Shown: one piece after another, positions 53,488 through 63,877 of the stretch
Position numbering within the stretch: the stretch's first letter is position 1
How the letters are laid out: every line of letters begins with the position of its first letter
Origin: Fibrobacterota bacterium
GTDB taxonomy: Bacteria; Fibrobacterota; Fibrobacteria; UBA11236
Assembly: GCA_028287465.1 (NCBI GenBank)
Contig: JAQBPO010000043.1
Coordinates: 45,645 to 109,644 of the forward strand
Direction: 5' to 3'
DNA length: 64,000 nt
Made by a program: the position numbers and the translations under genes
The notes under the pieces: model-generated
Told to the model about the DNA's origin: nothing
Seen by the model: the letters and a program-made list of their open reading frames with translations, nothing else
The model's database searches: none

Positions 53488-54302
53488 ACCTGATGGAAAT
53501 GGATCGGGACGCCTTCGACCAATTCCGCACCTTGGTCTATGCCAAGAGCGGCATTACCTTGGGCGACGGCAAGGAGGCCCTCGTCAGTGCCCGCGTCGGC
53601 AAGCGCATGCGCCAGCTGGGTATGGGCGACTTCCAGTCCTACCTGGATTGGGTCAAAGGCGCCGGCGGGGAGGACGAGATGGTCCAACTGCTGGACGCGA
53701 TCTCGACCAATGTGACGAGCTTCTACCGGGAACCGGTGCATTTCGAGGTCGTCGACGGGGCGATCAGGCGTTGGTGGGAACAGGGGCAACGCCGGTTCCG
53801 CATCTGGTGCGCGGCCTCTTCGACGGGGGAAGAACCGTACACCCTGGCCATGACCTTGCGCGAATGCCTGGGAGGGGAGGGGGACGTCCGCCTCCTCGCG
53901 ACGGACATCTCGACCCGGGTTTTGAAGGCCGCCAAGGCCGGCGAATACGCGGAATCCAAGCTCGAGTCCCTTCCGCCCGGATTCGCCGGCCGCTTCTTCA
54001 CGCGCGGCCGGAAGGGCGACGGGATTTTCCACACCGCCAAGGATGAATTGAAATCCATGATCCTCTATAAGCGGATCAACCTGGCCTTCCCGCCCTTCCC
54101 CATGCAGGGCCCCATGGATATCATCATGTGCAGGAACGTGATGATCTATTTCGACAACGCGGTACGGCAGCGCCTGATCTCGGAATTCCGCAGGCTGCTG
54201 AAACCGGGGGGTTACCTCATCGTAGGCCATGCCGAGAGCCTTACCGGCCTTGCGGAAGGTTTCAAGAGCGTCCGGCCCGCGGTCTACGTGAAGGAAGCAT
54301 GA
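53484..54302 (+). CDS. cheR: Chemotaxis methyltransferase CheR
   Basis: Transfers methyl groups from S-adenosylmethionine to receptor glutamates during adaptation. The 272-residue chain has the all-helical N-terminal domain (about 5-75; KSGITLGDGKEALV) and the Rossmann methyltransferase domain with the SAM-binding CAASSTGEEPYTLAM at about 110-125 and IIMCRNVMIYFD at about 213-224. It is coupled to the porin upstream and to cheD downstream by ATGA overlaps. Confidence 0.95.
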   Translation: MNLMEMDRDAFDQFRTLVYAKSGITLGDGKEALVSARVGKRMRQLGMGDFQSYLDWVKGAGGEDEMVQLLDAISTNVTSFYREPVHFEVVDGAIRRWWEQGQRRFRIWCAASSTGEEPYTLAMTLRECLGGEGDVRLLATDISTRVLKAAKAGEYAESKLESLPPGFAGRFFTRGRKGDGIFHTAKDELKSMILYKRINLAFPPFPMQGPMDIIMCRNVMIYFDNAVRQRLISEFRRLLKPGGYLIVGHAESLTGLAEGFKSVRPAVYVKEA

Positions 54303-54775
54303 GCGTCATCATCGGGATTTCCGAAATGCGGATCACCTCGGATTCCCGGGACGTCCTCGCGACCTTCGCCCTGGGTTCCTGCGTGGGCCTCACCCTGTAT
54401 GATCGCGAAACCGGCATCGGGGGCCTCATCCACTGCATGCTGCCCTTGTCCAAGATCGATCCGGCCAAGGCTTCGGGGAATCCATTTATGTTCGTGGATA
54501 CCGGCGTTCAGGCCATGATCCAGGCCATGTTCGATATGGGCGCGCAACGCAAAACCCTGGTCGCGAAGGTCGCGGGCGCATCCCGGATCATGGACGCCAA
54601 GGGCGTTTTCAATATCGGGGAACGCAACCATACGGTCTTGCGGAAGGTGCTTTGGAAGAACAACATCCTGGTTGCGGGCGAGGACGTGGGTGGCAGTTCG
54701 CCCAGGACGATGTACCTGCATATGGATACCGGAAAAACCATCCTCAAGATGGCCGGGGAAGAGAAGGAGCTTTGA
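54299..54775 (+). CDS. cheD: Chemoreceptor glutamine deamidase CheD
   Basis: Converts specific receptor glutamines to methylatable glutamates. In the 158 residues, the catalytic Cys28 (LGSCVG) and His45 (GGLIHCMLP) are present, and the later KVAGASRIM and GGSSPRTMYL segments complete the fold. It overlaps cheR by four bases. In many bacteria CheD is also a partner of CheC-type phosphatases, which fits the presence of CheX homologues close by. Confidence 0.95.
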   Translation: MSVIIGISEMRITSDSRDVLATFALGSCVGLTLYDRETGIGGLIHCMLPLSKIDPAKASGNPFMFVDTGVQAMIQAMFDMGAQRKTLVAKVAGASRIMDAKGVFNIGERNHTVLRKVLWKNNILVAGEDVGGSSPRTMYLHMDTGKTILKMAGEEKEL

Positions 54776-54778
54776 GAC

Positions 54779-55160
54779 ATGGCCTATAACATCCTCGTGG
54801 TGGACGATTCCGAAACCATGCGGGCCGTCATCGCCAAATCCCTGGACCTGGGCGGCGTGGCCCTTGGGACCCTGTTCCAGGCGGCCAATGGGGCCGAAGG
54901 CCTGGAGGTGCTCCGACGGGAATGGGTGGACCTGGTTTTGGCCGATATCAATATGCCCGTGATGGGAGGCGTCCGCATGGTGGAGGAGATGAAGGCGGAT
55001 CCGGCGCTGAACGGGATCCCCGTGGTCATCGTTTCCACGGAAGGGAGCGCGACGCGCCTGCAGGCGCTCAAGGATCAGGGCGTGAGCGCCTTCCTGCGCA
55101 AGCCTTTCCAACCCGAAGAATTGAAAAGGACGGTCGAAACCCTTCTGCAGGGGGAAGGCA

Positions 55161-55168
<8 letters not shown>
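54779..55168 (+). CDS. cheY: CheY-like response regulator
   Basis: A 129-residue receiver with Asp9-Asp10, phospho-acceptor Asp56 (LVLADINMP), the VSTEGS switch and the lysine in RKPFQP. It lies between cheD and a CheX-like gene in the main chemotaxis operon and overlaps the latter by eight bases. It is the second CheY-type protein of the cluster, so it may be either the output regulator or a phosphate sink. Confidence 0.93.
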
Positions 55169-56743
<1,575 letters not shown>

Positions 56744-56766
56744 AGGCGGGAATGTAGATTTCCCCC

Positions 56767-57237
56767 ATGACCCGGAATCCATCCCAAACCCTCCGCTACG
56801 CCGCCAAGGCCCTCATCATCGAAAACGATCGCCTGCTCTGTCTCCGCAAGCAGGGCGATATCGGCGGCTATTACGTGCTGCCGGGAGGCGGACAGGACCC
56901 GGGGGAACTGCTGCCGGATACCTTGCGTCGGGAATGCCTGGAGGAATTGGGCGCCGCGGTGGAGGTGGGCCGCTTGCGTTTCGTGCAGGAGTACGTGGGC
57001 AGCAACCACCTCTTCAAGGACGTCCACGGCAGGATGCATTTCGTGAACCTGTATTTCGAATGCCGGCTGCTGGAGCCCGTCCTTACCCATCCCCTTTCCC
57101 CGGACGCCGGACAAGTGGGCCTGGAATGGCTTGATATTTCCCGGTTGGGAGAGGCGGCCTTCTTCCCGCGCGTACTGGCGGGAAAACTGGGCACCATCGC
57201 GGCCGAAGGACCGGTATACCTGGGCGATTCGGTCTAG
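56767..57237 (+). CDS. Nudix hydrolase
   Basis: A 156-residue enzyme cleaving a nucleoside diphosphate linked to another group. The Nudix box (GGGQDPGELLPDTLRRECLE then ELGA) is at about 38-61, with all metal-binding glutamates in place, and the fold begins with AAKALIIENDRLLCLRK. The substrate cannot be predicted. It starts 23 bases after cheB and may be read from the same transcript without a link to chemotaxis. Confidence 0.92.
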   Translation: MTRNPSQTLRYAAKALIIENDRLLCLRKQGDIGGYYVLPGGGQDPGELLPDTLRRECLEELGAAVEVGRLRFVQEYVGSNHLFKDVHGRMHFVNLYFECRLLEPVLTHPLSPDAGQVGLEWLDISRLGEAAFFPRVLAGKLGTIAAEGPVYLGDSV

Positions 57238-57346
57238 AAATCCCGTTCGGACAGGCGGAGTCCGCCGGAAAAAGGGTATCTTGATCGGATTGCGGGGCCC
57301 AGGCCCGGCATGGTGGGAATCAATGGATAGACGGAAAGGGAGCGCA

Positions 57347-57775
57347 ATGGGGCATGTCTGGAGAATCCTGGCCGTCACGGTCCTGCTTTCGGGAGCCGCG
57401 CGCGCGGACGAGCGCATGAACGCCATGATCGGCCTCTGGTACGGACCCTATAACAGCTTCTCCTTCGAATACGATTTGATCGCGCAATTCTTCAAGAGCC
57501 AGGAATGGATGGGGAACATCACCGGGCCGTACGTCTCCGAGGAGATCGGCCTGGAATCGAACCGCTTCGGCGTGGGCTTCGCGACGGGCCGGCGCATGAA
57601 CGAGAAAGGGACCTTCGCCATGGGCGCGACCCTTTTCGGGCAGAACAAATGGGAGCGCTTCTCGGAAACGGACATGGGGGCGGAGGCGCGCCTCAGCCTC
57701 TTCGTCTTCGGCGCGAAACTGAGCCTGATCGAGAATTGGAAGAAGCTGTACTGGCAGGTCGGCTTCAGCTACTGA
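57347..57775 (+). CDS. Small predicted outer-membrane or periplasmic β-protein
   Basis: A 142-residue exported protein. ATG 57347, six bases after GGGAG, opens a signal peptide (HVWRILAVTVLLSGAARA). The mature part has several amphipathic strands with aromatic ends (IGLWYGPYNSFSFEYDLI, then GLESNRFGVGFATG and LYWQVGFSY), suggesting a small barrel. I do not recognise the family. The next gene starts six bases after its stop. Confidence 0.65.
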   Translation: MGHVWRILAVTVLLSGAARADERMNAMIGLWYGPYNSFSFEYDLIAQFFKSQEWMGNITGPYVSEEIGLESNRFGVGFATGRRMNEKGTFAMGATLFGQNKWERFSETDMGAEARLSLFVFGAKLSLIENWKKLYWQVGFSY

Positions 57776-57780
57776 TACCC

Positions 57781-58140
57781 ATGCCCTTCCCGCAGCAAAC
57801 CCTCCTTATCGCGTTATGCCTGGCGGCCTACGTCTCCGCGGTCTTTTTCGCCTTGCCGTATTACCTTCTCACGCGCGCCTACGCGCGCTGGGCCGGCCGG
57901 CCGGATCGCCTGCGCATCGCGGTCCCCGTCGTCCGTTTCCTCATCCCGGGCCTGCTTTCCATAATCCTCATCATCGTCTTTTTCCTCGCGACCTCGGGGG
58001 ACAACTGGCTCGAGAACTACGTCGAGGAGGCGAACCAAGGCCGGGAATGGGCCTTGTTCATCCTGTTCGGCGAGGTAATGGCCCTGTCGGGCTGGTTGGG
58101 GAGCGTATTGCTCCGATACCAGAAGGCGAAAGCTAACTGA
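57781..58140 (+). CDS. Small inner-membrane protein of unknown function
   Basis: A 119-residue protein with three probable membrane helices (about 6-28, 48-68 and 85-112), separated by a basic loop (RAYARWAGRPDRLR) and an acidic one (GDNWLENYVEEANQG). No motif is recognised. It directly follows the small β-protein and its last eight bases overlap the end of the convergent kinase gene. Confidence 0.7.
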   Translation: MPFPQQTLLIALCLAAYVSAVFFALPYYLLTRAYARWAGRPDRLRIAVPVVRFLIPGLLSIILIIVFFLATSGDNWLENYVEEANQGREWALFILFGEVMALSGWLGSVLLRYQKAKAN

Positions 58141-59689
58141 GGCGCTTCTGCCCGATGTGGGGCAACTCGATGGCGAAACGGGTCCCCTCGGCGGGGCGGG
58201 AGTAAACATAGATGTTACCCCCCCGGTCCGCGACGCACCGTGCCGCCAAGGCCAGGCCAAGGCCCCGGCCCGAGACCATGTCCGCCTCGCTCCTCGTCGT
58301 GAAGCGCTCCAGGAAAATCAACCCCAGCTTTCCCACCTCGTCCAGGGAGTCCGCCTCGGAGCGGGTGACCAGCCCCATGGCCACGCCCCGATCCGCGATG
58401 GATGCGGGGTCCATGCCTCGGCCGTCGTCGCGGATGCGCAGGAAGACCCGGTCCTCCTCGGCCACGAATTCGAAACCGATCTCGGCCTCCCCCTTGCCCA
58501 GGGCCTCGCGTTCGGCCGGGGATTCGATGCCGTGGTCGACCATGTTGCGCAGGATATGCACTATGGCCTCGTCCACGCGCGAGAAGGACTCGGGATGGAT
58601 GTCCCCGGTATTGCTGGTGACGCGGAAGTTGACCTGCTTGCCCAGGTTGTCCGCGAGTCGTTCGACCAGGTTGCGGTATTTCCGGACCAGGTAGGCCGGG
58701 CTCAGGAAGGTGAGCTTGCGCGTGGCTTCCAGGAGGGCCCGCAGCGGGGGTTCCACCCTGGCCAGATCGAAGACGGCGGTCCCGATGACGAGCCGCTCGA
58801 GCTTCCATTTCAGGACGCGGGCCATGGCATCCTGGCCTTCCCCCTCGATGAGTTTCATGGCGCGGAGAAGCTCTTCCAATTGCGTGCGGAGGCCGGAAAG
58901 CGATGCGGCAAGACGCGCGCCGGCCCTTTCCGATCCGGGACCGGGCTGCTTGAGCGTCTCCAGGAAATCCTCGCATTCCTGCGCGCCGGCCGCCAGGCTC
59001 TCGAAACCGAAGGCGCCGGCGTTGCCCTTGACCATATGCAATTCGCGGAAGAGCCTCTGCCCTGGGCTTTCCTCGGCGGTCCCGCCCCAGGCTCCCGGAA
59101 CCGGTAGGCCCGCGACCTTACGTTCCGCGAGCCACGCTTCCCATTCCTTGCGGCCGGCATCCAGGCGGGTGCGGGCGTCTACCAGGAATGCGCCCACGGT
59201 TTCCGGTGGATTGGCGGCCAGGGCCAGAACGTCGCGGACCTCCAGCTTATGGCGCAAGCGCTCCGCTTCCAGCTCCCGCGCCAGGGCGCGTCCGGGCGAG
59301 GCATCGACGGTGAAGACGGCGATGGCCGCGAGATTGCCGGCGGCGTCCTCGATCTTGCGGTAGGCCAGGCGCACATGGCCGTCCTCGTCCCCGGACGCTG
59401 CGTTCCCGGCCTTGGAAATCCTGGTTTCCTGGACCGGGGCGAGCGCGGCCAGCTTTTCCCAGCGGAGGTCCCGATGGCGCTTGCGCGCCAGCTCCAGCCA
59501 CTTCATGAATTGGGATTCCTGTTCCGCATTGAGCTGGAACGCCCGGGCCAGGGGCAGCCTCTCCGGCGGCTCTTCCGGAAGGGCCGGCGCGGATCCGTAC
59601 CCGATGGCGATGTGCGCGGCCAAGGCCGAGGAAGGCGTTACCGTCCCGTCCAGGTTGATGAGGAAGAATCCCGGGTTACCGGCGTCCAT
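58133..59689 (-). CDS. CheA-like hybrid kinase without a CheW domain
   Basis: A 518-residue cytoplasmic kinase. Residues 1-150 form a possible PAS-like sensor. An HPt-type helix with His218 (LHMVKGNAGAFGF) follows, then a helical dimerisation region (300-350) and a CheA-like ATPase (360-515) with IVHILRNMVDHGIE, RIRDDGRGMD and VSGRGLGLALAARC. The CheW-like domain of CheA is missing, so it cannot join a receptor array in the usual way and probably signals alone to the receiver gene on the same strand upstream (27 bases). Compared with CheA it resembles the kinase core of gliding or pilus-type Frz/Pil systems, but I cannot place it further. Confidence 0.85.
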   Translation of the reverse strand: MDAGNPGFFLINLDGTVTPSSALAAHIAIGYGSAPALPEEPPERLPLARAFQLNAEQESQFMKWLELARKRHRDLRWEKLAALAPVQETRISKAGNAASGDEDGHVRLAYRKIEDAAGNLAAIAVFTVDASPGRALARELEAERLRHKLEVRDVLALAANPPETVGAFLVDARTRLDAGRKEWEAWLAERKVAGLPVPGAWGGTAEESPGQRLFRELHMVKGNAGAFGFESLAAGAQECEDFLETLKQPGPGSERAGARLAASLSGLRTQLEELLRAMKLIEGEGQDAMARVLKWKLERLVIGTAVFDLARVEPPLRALLEATRKLTFLSPAYLVRKYRNLVERLADNLGKQVNFRVTSNTGDIHPESFSRVDEAIVHILRNMVDHGIESPAEREALGKGEAEIGFEFVAEEDRVFLRIRDDGRGMDPASIADRGVAMGLVTRSEADSLDEVGKLGLIFLERFTTRSEADMVSGRGLGLALAARCVADRGGNIYVYSRPAEGTRFAIELPHIGQKRLS

Positions 59690-59715
59690 GGTTCACTTGC
59701 CCGCCCGGATGCGCA

Positions 59716-60102
59716 TCAGGACGATTGCAGGATTTCCCCGATGGTGGCCTTGAAGTCGCGGACGAAGTCCTCCTTGTCGAAGCGGAGGGGCTTCTCGATG
59801 TAGCTCTTGGCCCCTATGGAGAGGCAGTCCAACAGCAACGGGCCTTTGACGGCGGAGATGACCAGGACCTTGGCGTCGGGGAATTCCCCGAGGATGCGGG
59901 TAAGCGCTCCGCGGCCGTCCAACTTGGGCATGGTCAGATCCATGGTGATCAAATCGGGTTTGTGGGTCCGGTAAAGTTCCACAGCCTCTTCGCCGTTCTC
60001 GCCCGTCGCCAGGACCTGGAACCCCATCACGTCCGAGAAGAACCGGCCCAATTGCATGGTCTGGAACTTGGAATCGTCGACGATGACAACGGAACTAGCC
60101 AC
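59716..60102 (-). CDS. CheY-like response regulator
   Basis: A 128-residue receiver with Asp9-Asp10, phospho-acceptor Asp55 (LITMDLTMP), VISAVKG as the switch region and the lysine in IEKPLRF. It has a full set of receiver residues. It lies directly upstream of the CheW-less kinase and downstream of a CheX-like gene on the same strand, so kinase, receiver and phosphatase form one small signalling operon. Confidence 0.92.
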   Translation of the reverse strand: MASSVVIVDDSKFQTMQLGRFFSDVMGFQVLATGENGEEAVELYRTHKPDLITMDLTMPKLDGRGALTRILGEFPDAKVLVISAVKGPLLLDCLSIGAKSYIEKPLRFDKEDFVRDFKATIGEILQSS

Positions 60103-60150
60103 GGAATCCCCTTTCGGAAATTATACCACCGGCGGGCCGAAGGTTCCCGA

Positions 60151-60651
60151 TCATGCGACGGTTTGGATGCAGGCGGCGAATCGGAACGCCAGTTTCTGGG
60201 GCGCGCAGGCGAATTCGAAGCAAACGCCCTCTTCCGCCCGGATGCGGATGGCCTGGGAGCCCGAGAAATTCCCGACCTTGGGGGGTGAAATCTCGGTATC
60301 CGGCATGTTTTCAAGCTTGGATAGCAGCCATGCCAGGCGTGAGGAGACGAAATTCAGGATCTCGGCGTTCGCGGAGATCACCAGCTTCAGCGCCTCCTCC
60401 CGGGGCTTATCGGGCAGCATGCGTTTCCCCAGGCGCACCATGGAGTCGGTTTCCATGGTGAAGAATGAAAGGATTTGCGAGGCGGGGGAAAGCGCCAGTT
60501 GGGAGAGCACGACCGGCGATTGCACCGTATAGAACCCCTCGGTTTTCACCGGTTTCCCGGCGTAGGAATCCGTATAAACGCCTTGCAGGCCGCCATTGAT
60601 GAGGCGGACGAGGTTGTTGCCGATCAGATCCTTGACGACCGATTCCTTCAT
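60151..60651 (-). CDS. CheX-like protein
   Basis: A 166-residue protein with the CheX fold pattern. The long helix LKLVISANAEILNFVSSRLAW contains Glu-x-x-Asn (EILN), and the C-terminal strands IRIRAEEGVCFEFACA match the family end. It probably acts on the receiver encoded next in the operon. ATG 60651 is used; the longer frame would add a basic, Arg/Ser-rich stretch not seen in the family. It is divergent from the pseudo-receiver gene with 124 bases between starts. Confidence 0.72.
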   Translation of the reverse strand: MKESVVKDLIGNNLVRLINGGLQGVYTDSYAGKPVKTEGFYTVQSPVVLSQLALSPASQILSFFTMETDSMVRLGKRMLPDKPREEALKLVISANAEILNFVSSRLAWLLSKLENMPDTEISPPKVGNFSGSQAIRIRAEEGVCFEFACAPQKLAFRFAACIQTVA

Positions 60652-60775
60652 GGGCAATGCGATTATACCATGACCCGGCCCCGCCGCGCCCGAAAACGCG
60701 CTTCCCCGGGGCGGTCCCGGCTCCTTCGCCTCCGGACGTTGACTTGGCCGCCCCTCCTGTGATTTAATTGCCAAG

Positions 60776-61249
60776 GTGCAGACATCCGACCCGGCCGCCA
60801 AGGACATGCCCAGGGTCCTCCATATCGATTTCCCTGCGGCGATCCTGAAACTGTTGGAGACCACGTTCCAGAATCGTGGCCTGGTTTGGGAGACATGCGA
60901 TTCCGGCGTGCAAGGGTTCCACATGGCCCTGGTCCAGAACTACAACCTGATCCTCCTCGCCTTGCGCGAGAATACCATCGACGGCCTCCGCATCATCAAA
61001 GGGTTGCGGCGCGCCGGCATCACCACGCCCATAGTCGTTTTCATGCCTTCCCGGGACCTGGAGCAGAGGCGGGCGGAGCTTTCCCGTTACCCCAGCGTGA
61101 TCGCCTGCCTTGCCAAGCCCTTGGATCTGCGCCAGGTGGAAAAAGCCATGGAGTTCCTGCGCCACCCGCCATCGCTGAAGCCCAACGACAAGGCGAAGCT
61201 GCTCCAGGTGCTGGCGCGCGTCGAGACCGCGGTCAATGCCGAAGCTTAG
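60776..61249 (+). CDS. Pseudo-receiver protein lacking the phospho-acceptor Asp
   Basis: A 157-residue protein with the (βα)5 receiver pattern. One acidic residue is kept in strand 1 (Asp18 in LHIDFPAA), but the phospho-acceptor position is Ala62 (LILLALRENTIDG). The lysine (CLAKPL) remains. It is therefore probably not phosphorylated and may act as a fixed adaptor. The start is GTG 60776, as no nearby ATG fits the fold start. Its last 14 bases overlap the FapA-like gene, so the two are likely produced together. Confidence 0.78.
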   Translation: MQTSDPAAKDMPRVLHIDFPAAILKLLETTFQNRGLVWETCDSGVQGFHMALVQNYNLILLALRENTIDGLRIIKGLRRAGITTPIVVFMPSRDLEQRRAELSRYPSVIACLAKPLDLRQVEKAMEFLRHPPSLKPNDKAKLLQVLARVETAVNAEA

Positions 61250-63272
61250 CCTTTCCGTATCCGGGGACGGCCTGGGCGCCAAGCTCAGGATAGAGGGCTT
61301 CACCGCCGATGCCTGGCGCGCCGAATGGGCAGGCCCCTCGGGGTTGGAGGGCCCAGGCAAGCTCAAGGGATTCCTGATCTCGCAGGGCATCGCGGAGGAA
61401 CGCATCCGCGAGGACATCCTCACCTGGATTTGCCAGACCCTGACGTACGCGCCGGATCCGGCCCTGGCGAAGGACCTTGAAGCGGTCCAGGATGTGGACC
61501 TCGCCCAGGGCTTGGATCCCGTCCACGAAGAGCCCCAAGGGCTGTTGTTCCACCATTCCTACCTGAGCAATGCCGAAGCCATATCCGATCTGAGGCGCAA
61601 GGTCGATGCCTGGGGTTTCGGCGGCATCCGGGAATCCATCGATCCGGCCTATTGGGTGGCTTCCGGGGAAACGGTGCTGAGCTTCCAGGGCATATCCAAG
61701 GGACAACCCGGTTGCGACGTATTCGGCTCGCCCATCCCTTTCATGGTCCTTCGCGACCGGCTTCCCCCGTTCGGGAAGTCCCTTTTCCTGAAGGACAAGA
61801 AGCTCATCGCCGTGTGCGAGGGCGCCCTGATCGTCGAGAGCGGCCAGCTCAAGGTGCTCGGTTCGGACAGCCTGCCCACCTGCCAGGTGGTGGTTGCCGA
61901 GGACGGGATGTCGGCCAACCTGGTGCTGGGCGGGAATTACCTCAACGATTGGACCGTGACCCCGGATATGGTCCAGAACGCCTTGCGCGAGCAGGGCGTG
62001 ATGTGCATGCTGCCGGAGCCGGAAATCCAGGCCGCGCTGAACCGGTTCAACCAGGATCATCTTCCCCTGACCCTCCTGATCTCGCGCGGCCGCCCACCCG
62101 TTCCCGGCCGGGAAGGGCGCCTTTCCCTCCTGGTGGATCCGGAACCGGAAGTGCCCTTGCCGGCATCGGACGGGAGCATCGACTTCAAGGACTTCTCCTT
62201 CTTCCGCACCGTGCCCTCGGGCGCGCGCCTCGCGCAGGTGCTGCCTCCTTCGCCGGGAGAATCCGGCATGGACGTATTCGGCGGGGCGATCGCCGCTCCC
62301 GTAGCGCGTCCCTTCGGTTCCGGACCGGGCAGGAACACGGCCCTGGAAGGGCTCGATCCCCTCTTTATCGTTTCCACCAAGCCGGGTCGCCTTGCGATCC
62401 GGATGGGCGTTCCCGAAGTGGTGGAAGTGCTCGACGTGGGAGGCGACGTATCCCTCAAGACCGGCAACATCGAATTCCCCGGGGCCGTGAAGGTCGCGGG
62501 AGACGTCCACAGCAAGATGCAGATCCATTCCGCAGGGGACGTGGAAGTGATCGGCACGGTCGAGAACAGCGTCATCCGTTCCGACGGGGCCATCGTCATC
62601 CGGGGCGGTGTGAACGGCCTGGGCAGCGGGATCATCAAGTCGCGCCTGAGTTCCGTCACCATCGGCTACCTCCACAACCAGCGCATCGAATCCCATTCCC
62701 ATATCGTCGTGTTCAACGAGATCATCAACAGCCTTCTCCTGGCCCGGAAGACCATCCAGATGCGGTTCGGCAAGTATGCGGTGCTGGGCGGCCATCTATT
62801 GGCCGGGGAGGGGATGGACCTGTTCAACGTGGGCTCCGAAGCGGGCAGCAAGGCCATCCTGGAAGTGGGGAAGGATTTCGAGGTGGAAGCGGAAATGGCC
62901 GGCAAGAGCGCCGGCCTGGCCCGGAATATCGAGGACCTGGAATTCCTGCGGGACATGGACGACCAGCTGACCGGCATCCTCCGCTTGCGCCGCACCGGCA
63001 ACGATGAAGAAACCCTGCTGAGGAAACGGACCCAGGGGGCGATGGAAATCCTGGATCGCTGGATCGCGGACCTGCGCAAGGATCTGGGCGACCTCGCCAA
63101 GCGCCTGTACCTCCATGAACCTTGCACCATCCTGATCCGCGGGGTCGCCCATCCGGGCACGGTGCTCAAATACCATGATGACGTCGTCGTCGTATCCAAG
63201 GCCGTCACCAACCGTAAATGGGTGTTCCGCGATAAAGGAGCGCTGCCCCCTCCGGAGGGTCAAGCGATCTGA
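61236..63272 (+). CDS. FapA/DUF342 family protein
   Basis: A 678-residue cytoplasmic protein. The C-terminal half (about 390-560) has the right-handed β-helix typical of DUF342/FapA (GGDVSLKTGNIEFPGAVKV, HSAGDVEVIGTVENSVI), and the last 100 residues a coiled coil ending near a β-hairpin. FapA-type proteins have been linked with polar localisation and flagellar or chemosensory number control in some bacteria, but the family's mechanism is not established. Coupled to the pseudo-receiver and placed inside a chemosensory region, it may help organise that system. No separate ribosome-binding site is seen. Confidence 0.88.
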   Translation: MPKLSLSVSGDGLGAKLRIEGFTADAWRAEWAGPSGLEGPGKLKGFLISQGIAEERIREDILTWICQTLTYAPDPALAKDLEAVQDVDLAQGLDPVHEEPQGLLFHHSYLSNAEAISDLRRKVDAWGFGGIRESIDPAYWVASGETVLSFQGISKGQPGCDVFGSPIPFMVLRDRLPPFGKSLFLKDKKLIAVCEGALIVESGQLKVLGSDSLPTCQVVVAEDGMSANLVLGGNYLNDWTVTPDMVQNALREQGVMCMLPEPEIQAALNRFNQDHLPLTLLISRGRPPVPGREGRLSLLVDPEPEVPLPASDGSIDFKDFSFFRTVPSGARLAQVLPPSPGESGMDVFGGAIAAPVARPFGSGPGRNTALEGLDPLFIVSTKPGRLAIRMGVPEVVEVLDVGGDVSLKTGNIEFPGAVKVAGDVHSKMQIHSAGDVEVIGTVENSVIRSDGAIVIRGGVNGLGSGIIKSRLSSVTIGYLHNQRIESHSHIVVFNEIINSLLLARKTIQMRFGKYAVLGGHLLAGEGMDLFNVGSEAGSKAILEVGKDFEVEAEMAGKSAGLARNIEDLEFLRDMDDQLTGILRLRRTGNDEETLLRKRTQGAMEILDRWIADLRKDLGDLAKRLYLHEPCTILIRGVAHPGTVLKYHDDVVVVSKAVTNRKWVFRDKGALPPPEGQAI

Positions 63273-63319
63273 AGCCGTTCAGGCTACGGTAACCGGGGAT
63301 GGGGCCCGGAAAGCCGGCG

Positions 63320-63877
63320 TCAGGCCGCGGCGTTGAGCCGGGCGTGTTCCGGAAGGATGGCGGCGGTCTCCTGGACGGCGAAGGAAAAGCGGATCCAGGC
63401 CGATCCCACGCGGAAGGCGCCGCGCATGGCGCTGGACGCGGAAGCCGGACGCGAAGCCCCGTTGCAGGGAACGCAGGGAATCAGGTAACCGAACTCATCG
63501 GAAAAATCGGGATCGGCCAGGAGCGTTCCGCAGATGCAATTGGCCATCTCGCAAAAGGCGTCCAACATGATCTGGCCCGTGACATCCGCCGGGAACAGCG
63601 TCTCCCAATCGGCCTCGTCGGCGCTGAAATTACAGAGCATCTCGTACTTGTCTCCGATATTCATCTGCGAGCAGCGTAGCCCTTGCGCATCCGGGACGCG
63701 CGGCGAATCCCAGGGATTCCCGACGGCGGCGGGGGAGCAGAAGAAGGCGCCCGCGGTATCGGCCGCGGCGCGCGCGAGGGAAGGGGCGAGACGCTTGAGC
63801 CGGTTCCCGATGGCGCTGGGCGCTCGGGGCGTTACGGGGGCGATAGGGGCATGGGCATTGTCCTGCAAGGTCGGCAT
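63320..63877 (-). CDS. CheX-like protein
   Basis: A 185-residue protein whose central helix DAFCEMANCICGTLL has the Glu-x-x-Asn (EMAN) active-site pattern of CheX, followed by a GYLIPCVPCNGA strand-turn, as in the family. Residues 1-70 form an Ala/Pro-rich tail that may be a linker. ATG 63877 is chosen because it is the first ATG after GGAGGA; GTG 63892 is possible. It converges on the FapA-like gene. The 123 bases to the window edge contain no recognised gene. Confidence 0.68.
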   Translation of the reverse strand: MPTLQDNAHAPIAPVTPRAPSAIGNRLKRLAPSLARAAADTAGAFFCSPAAVGNPWDSPRVPDAQGLRCSQMNIGDKYEMLCNFSADEADWETLFPADVTGQIMLDAFCEMANCICGTLLADPDFSDEFGYLIPCVPCNGASRPASASSAMRGAFRVGSAWIRFSFAVQETAAILPEHARLNAAA

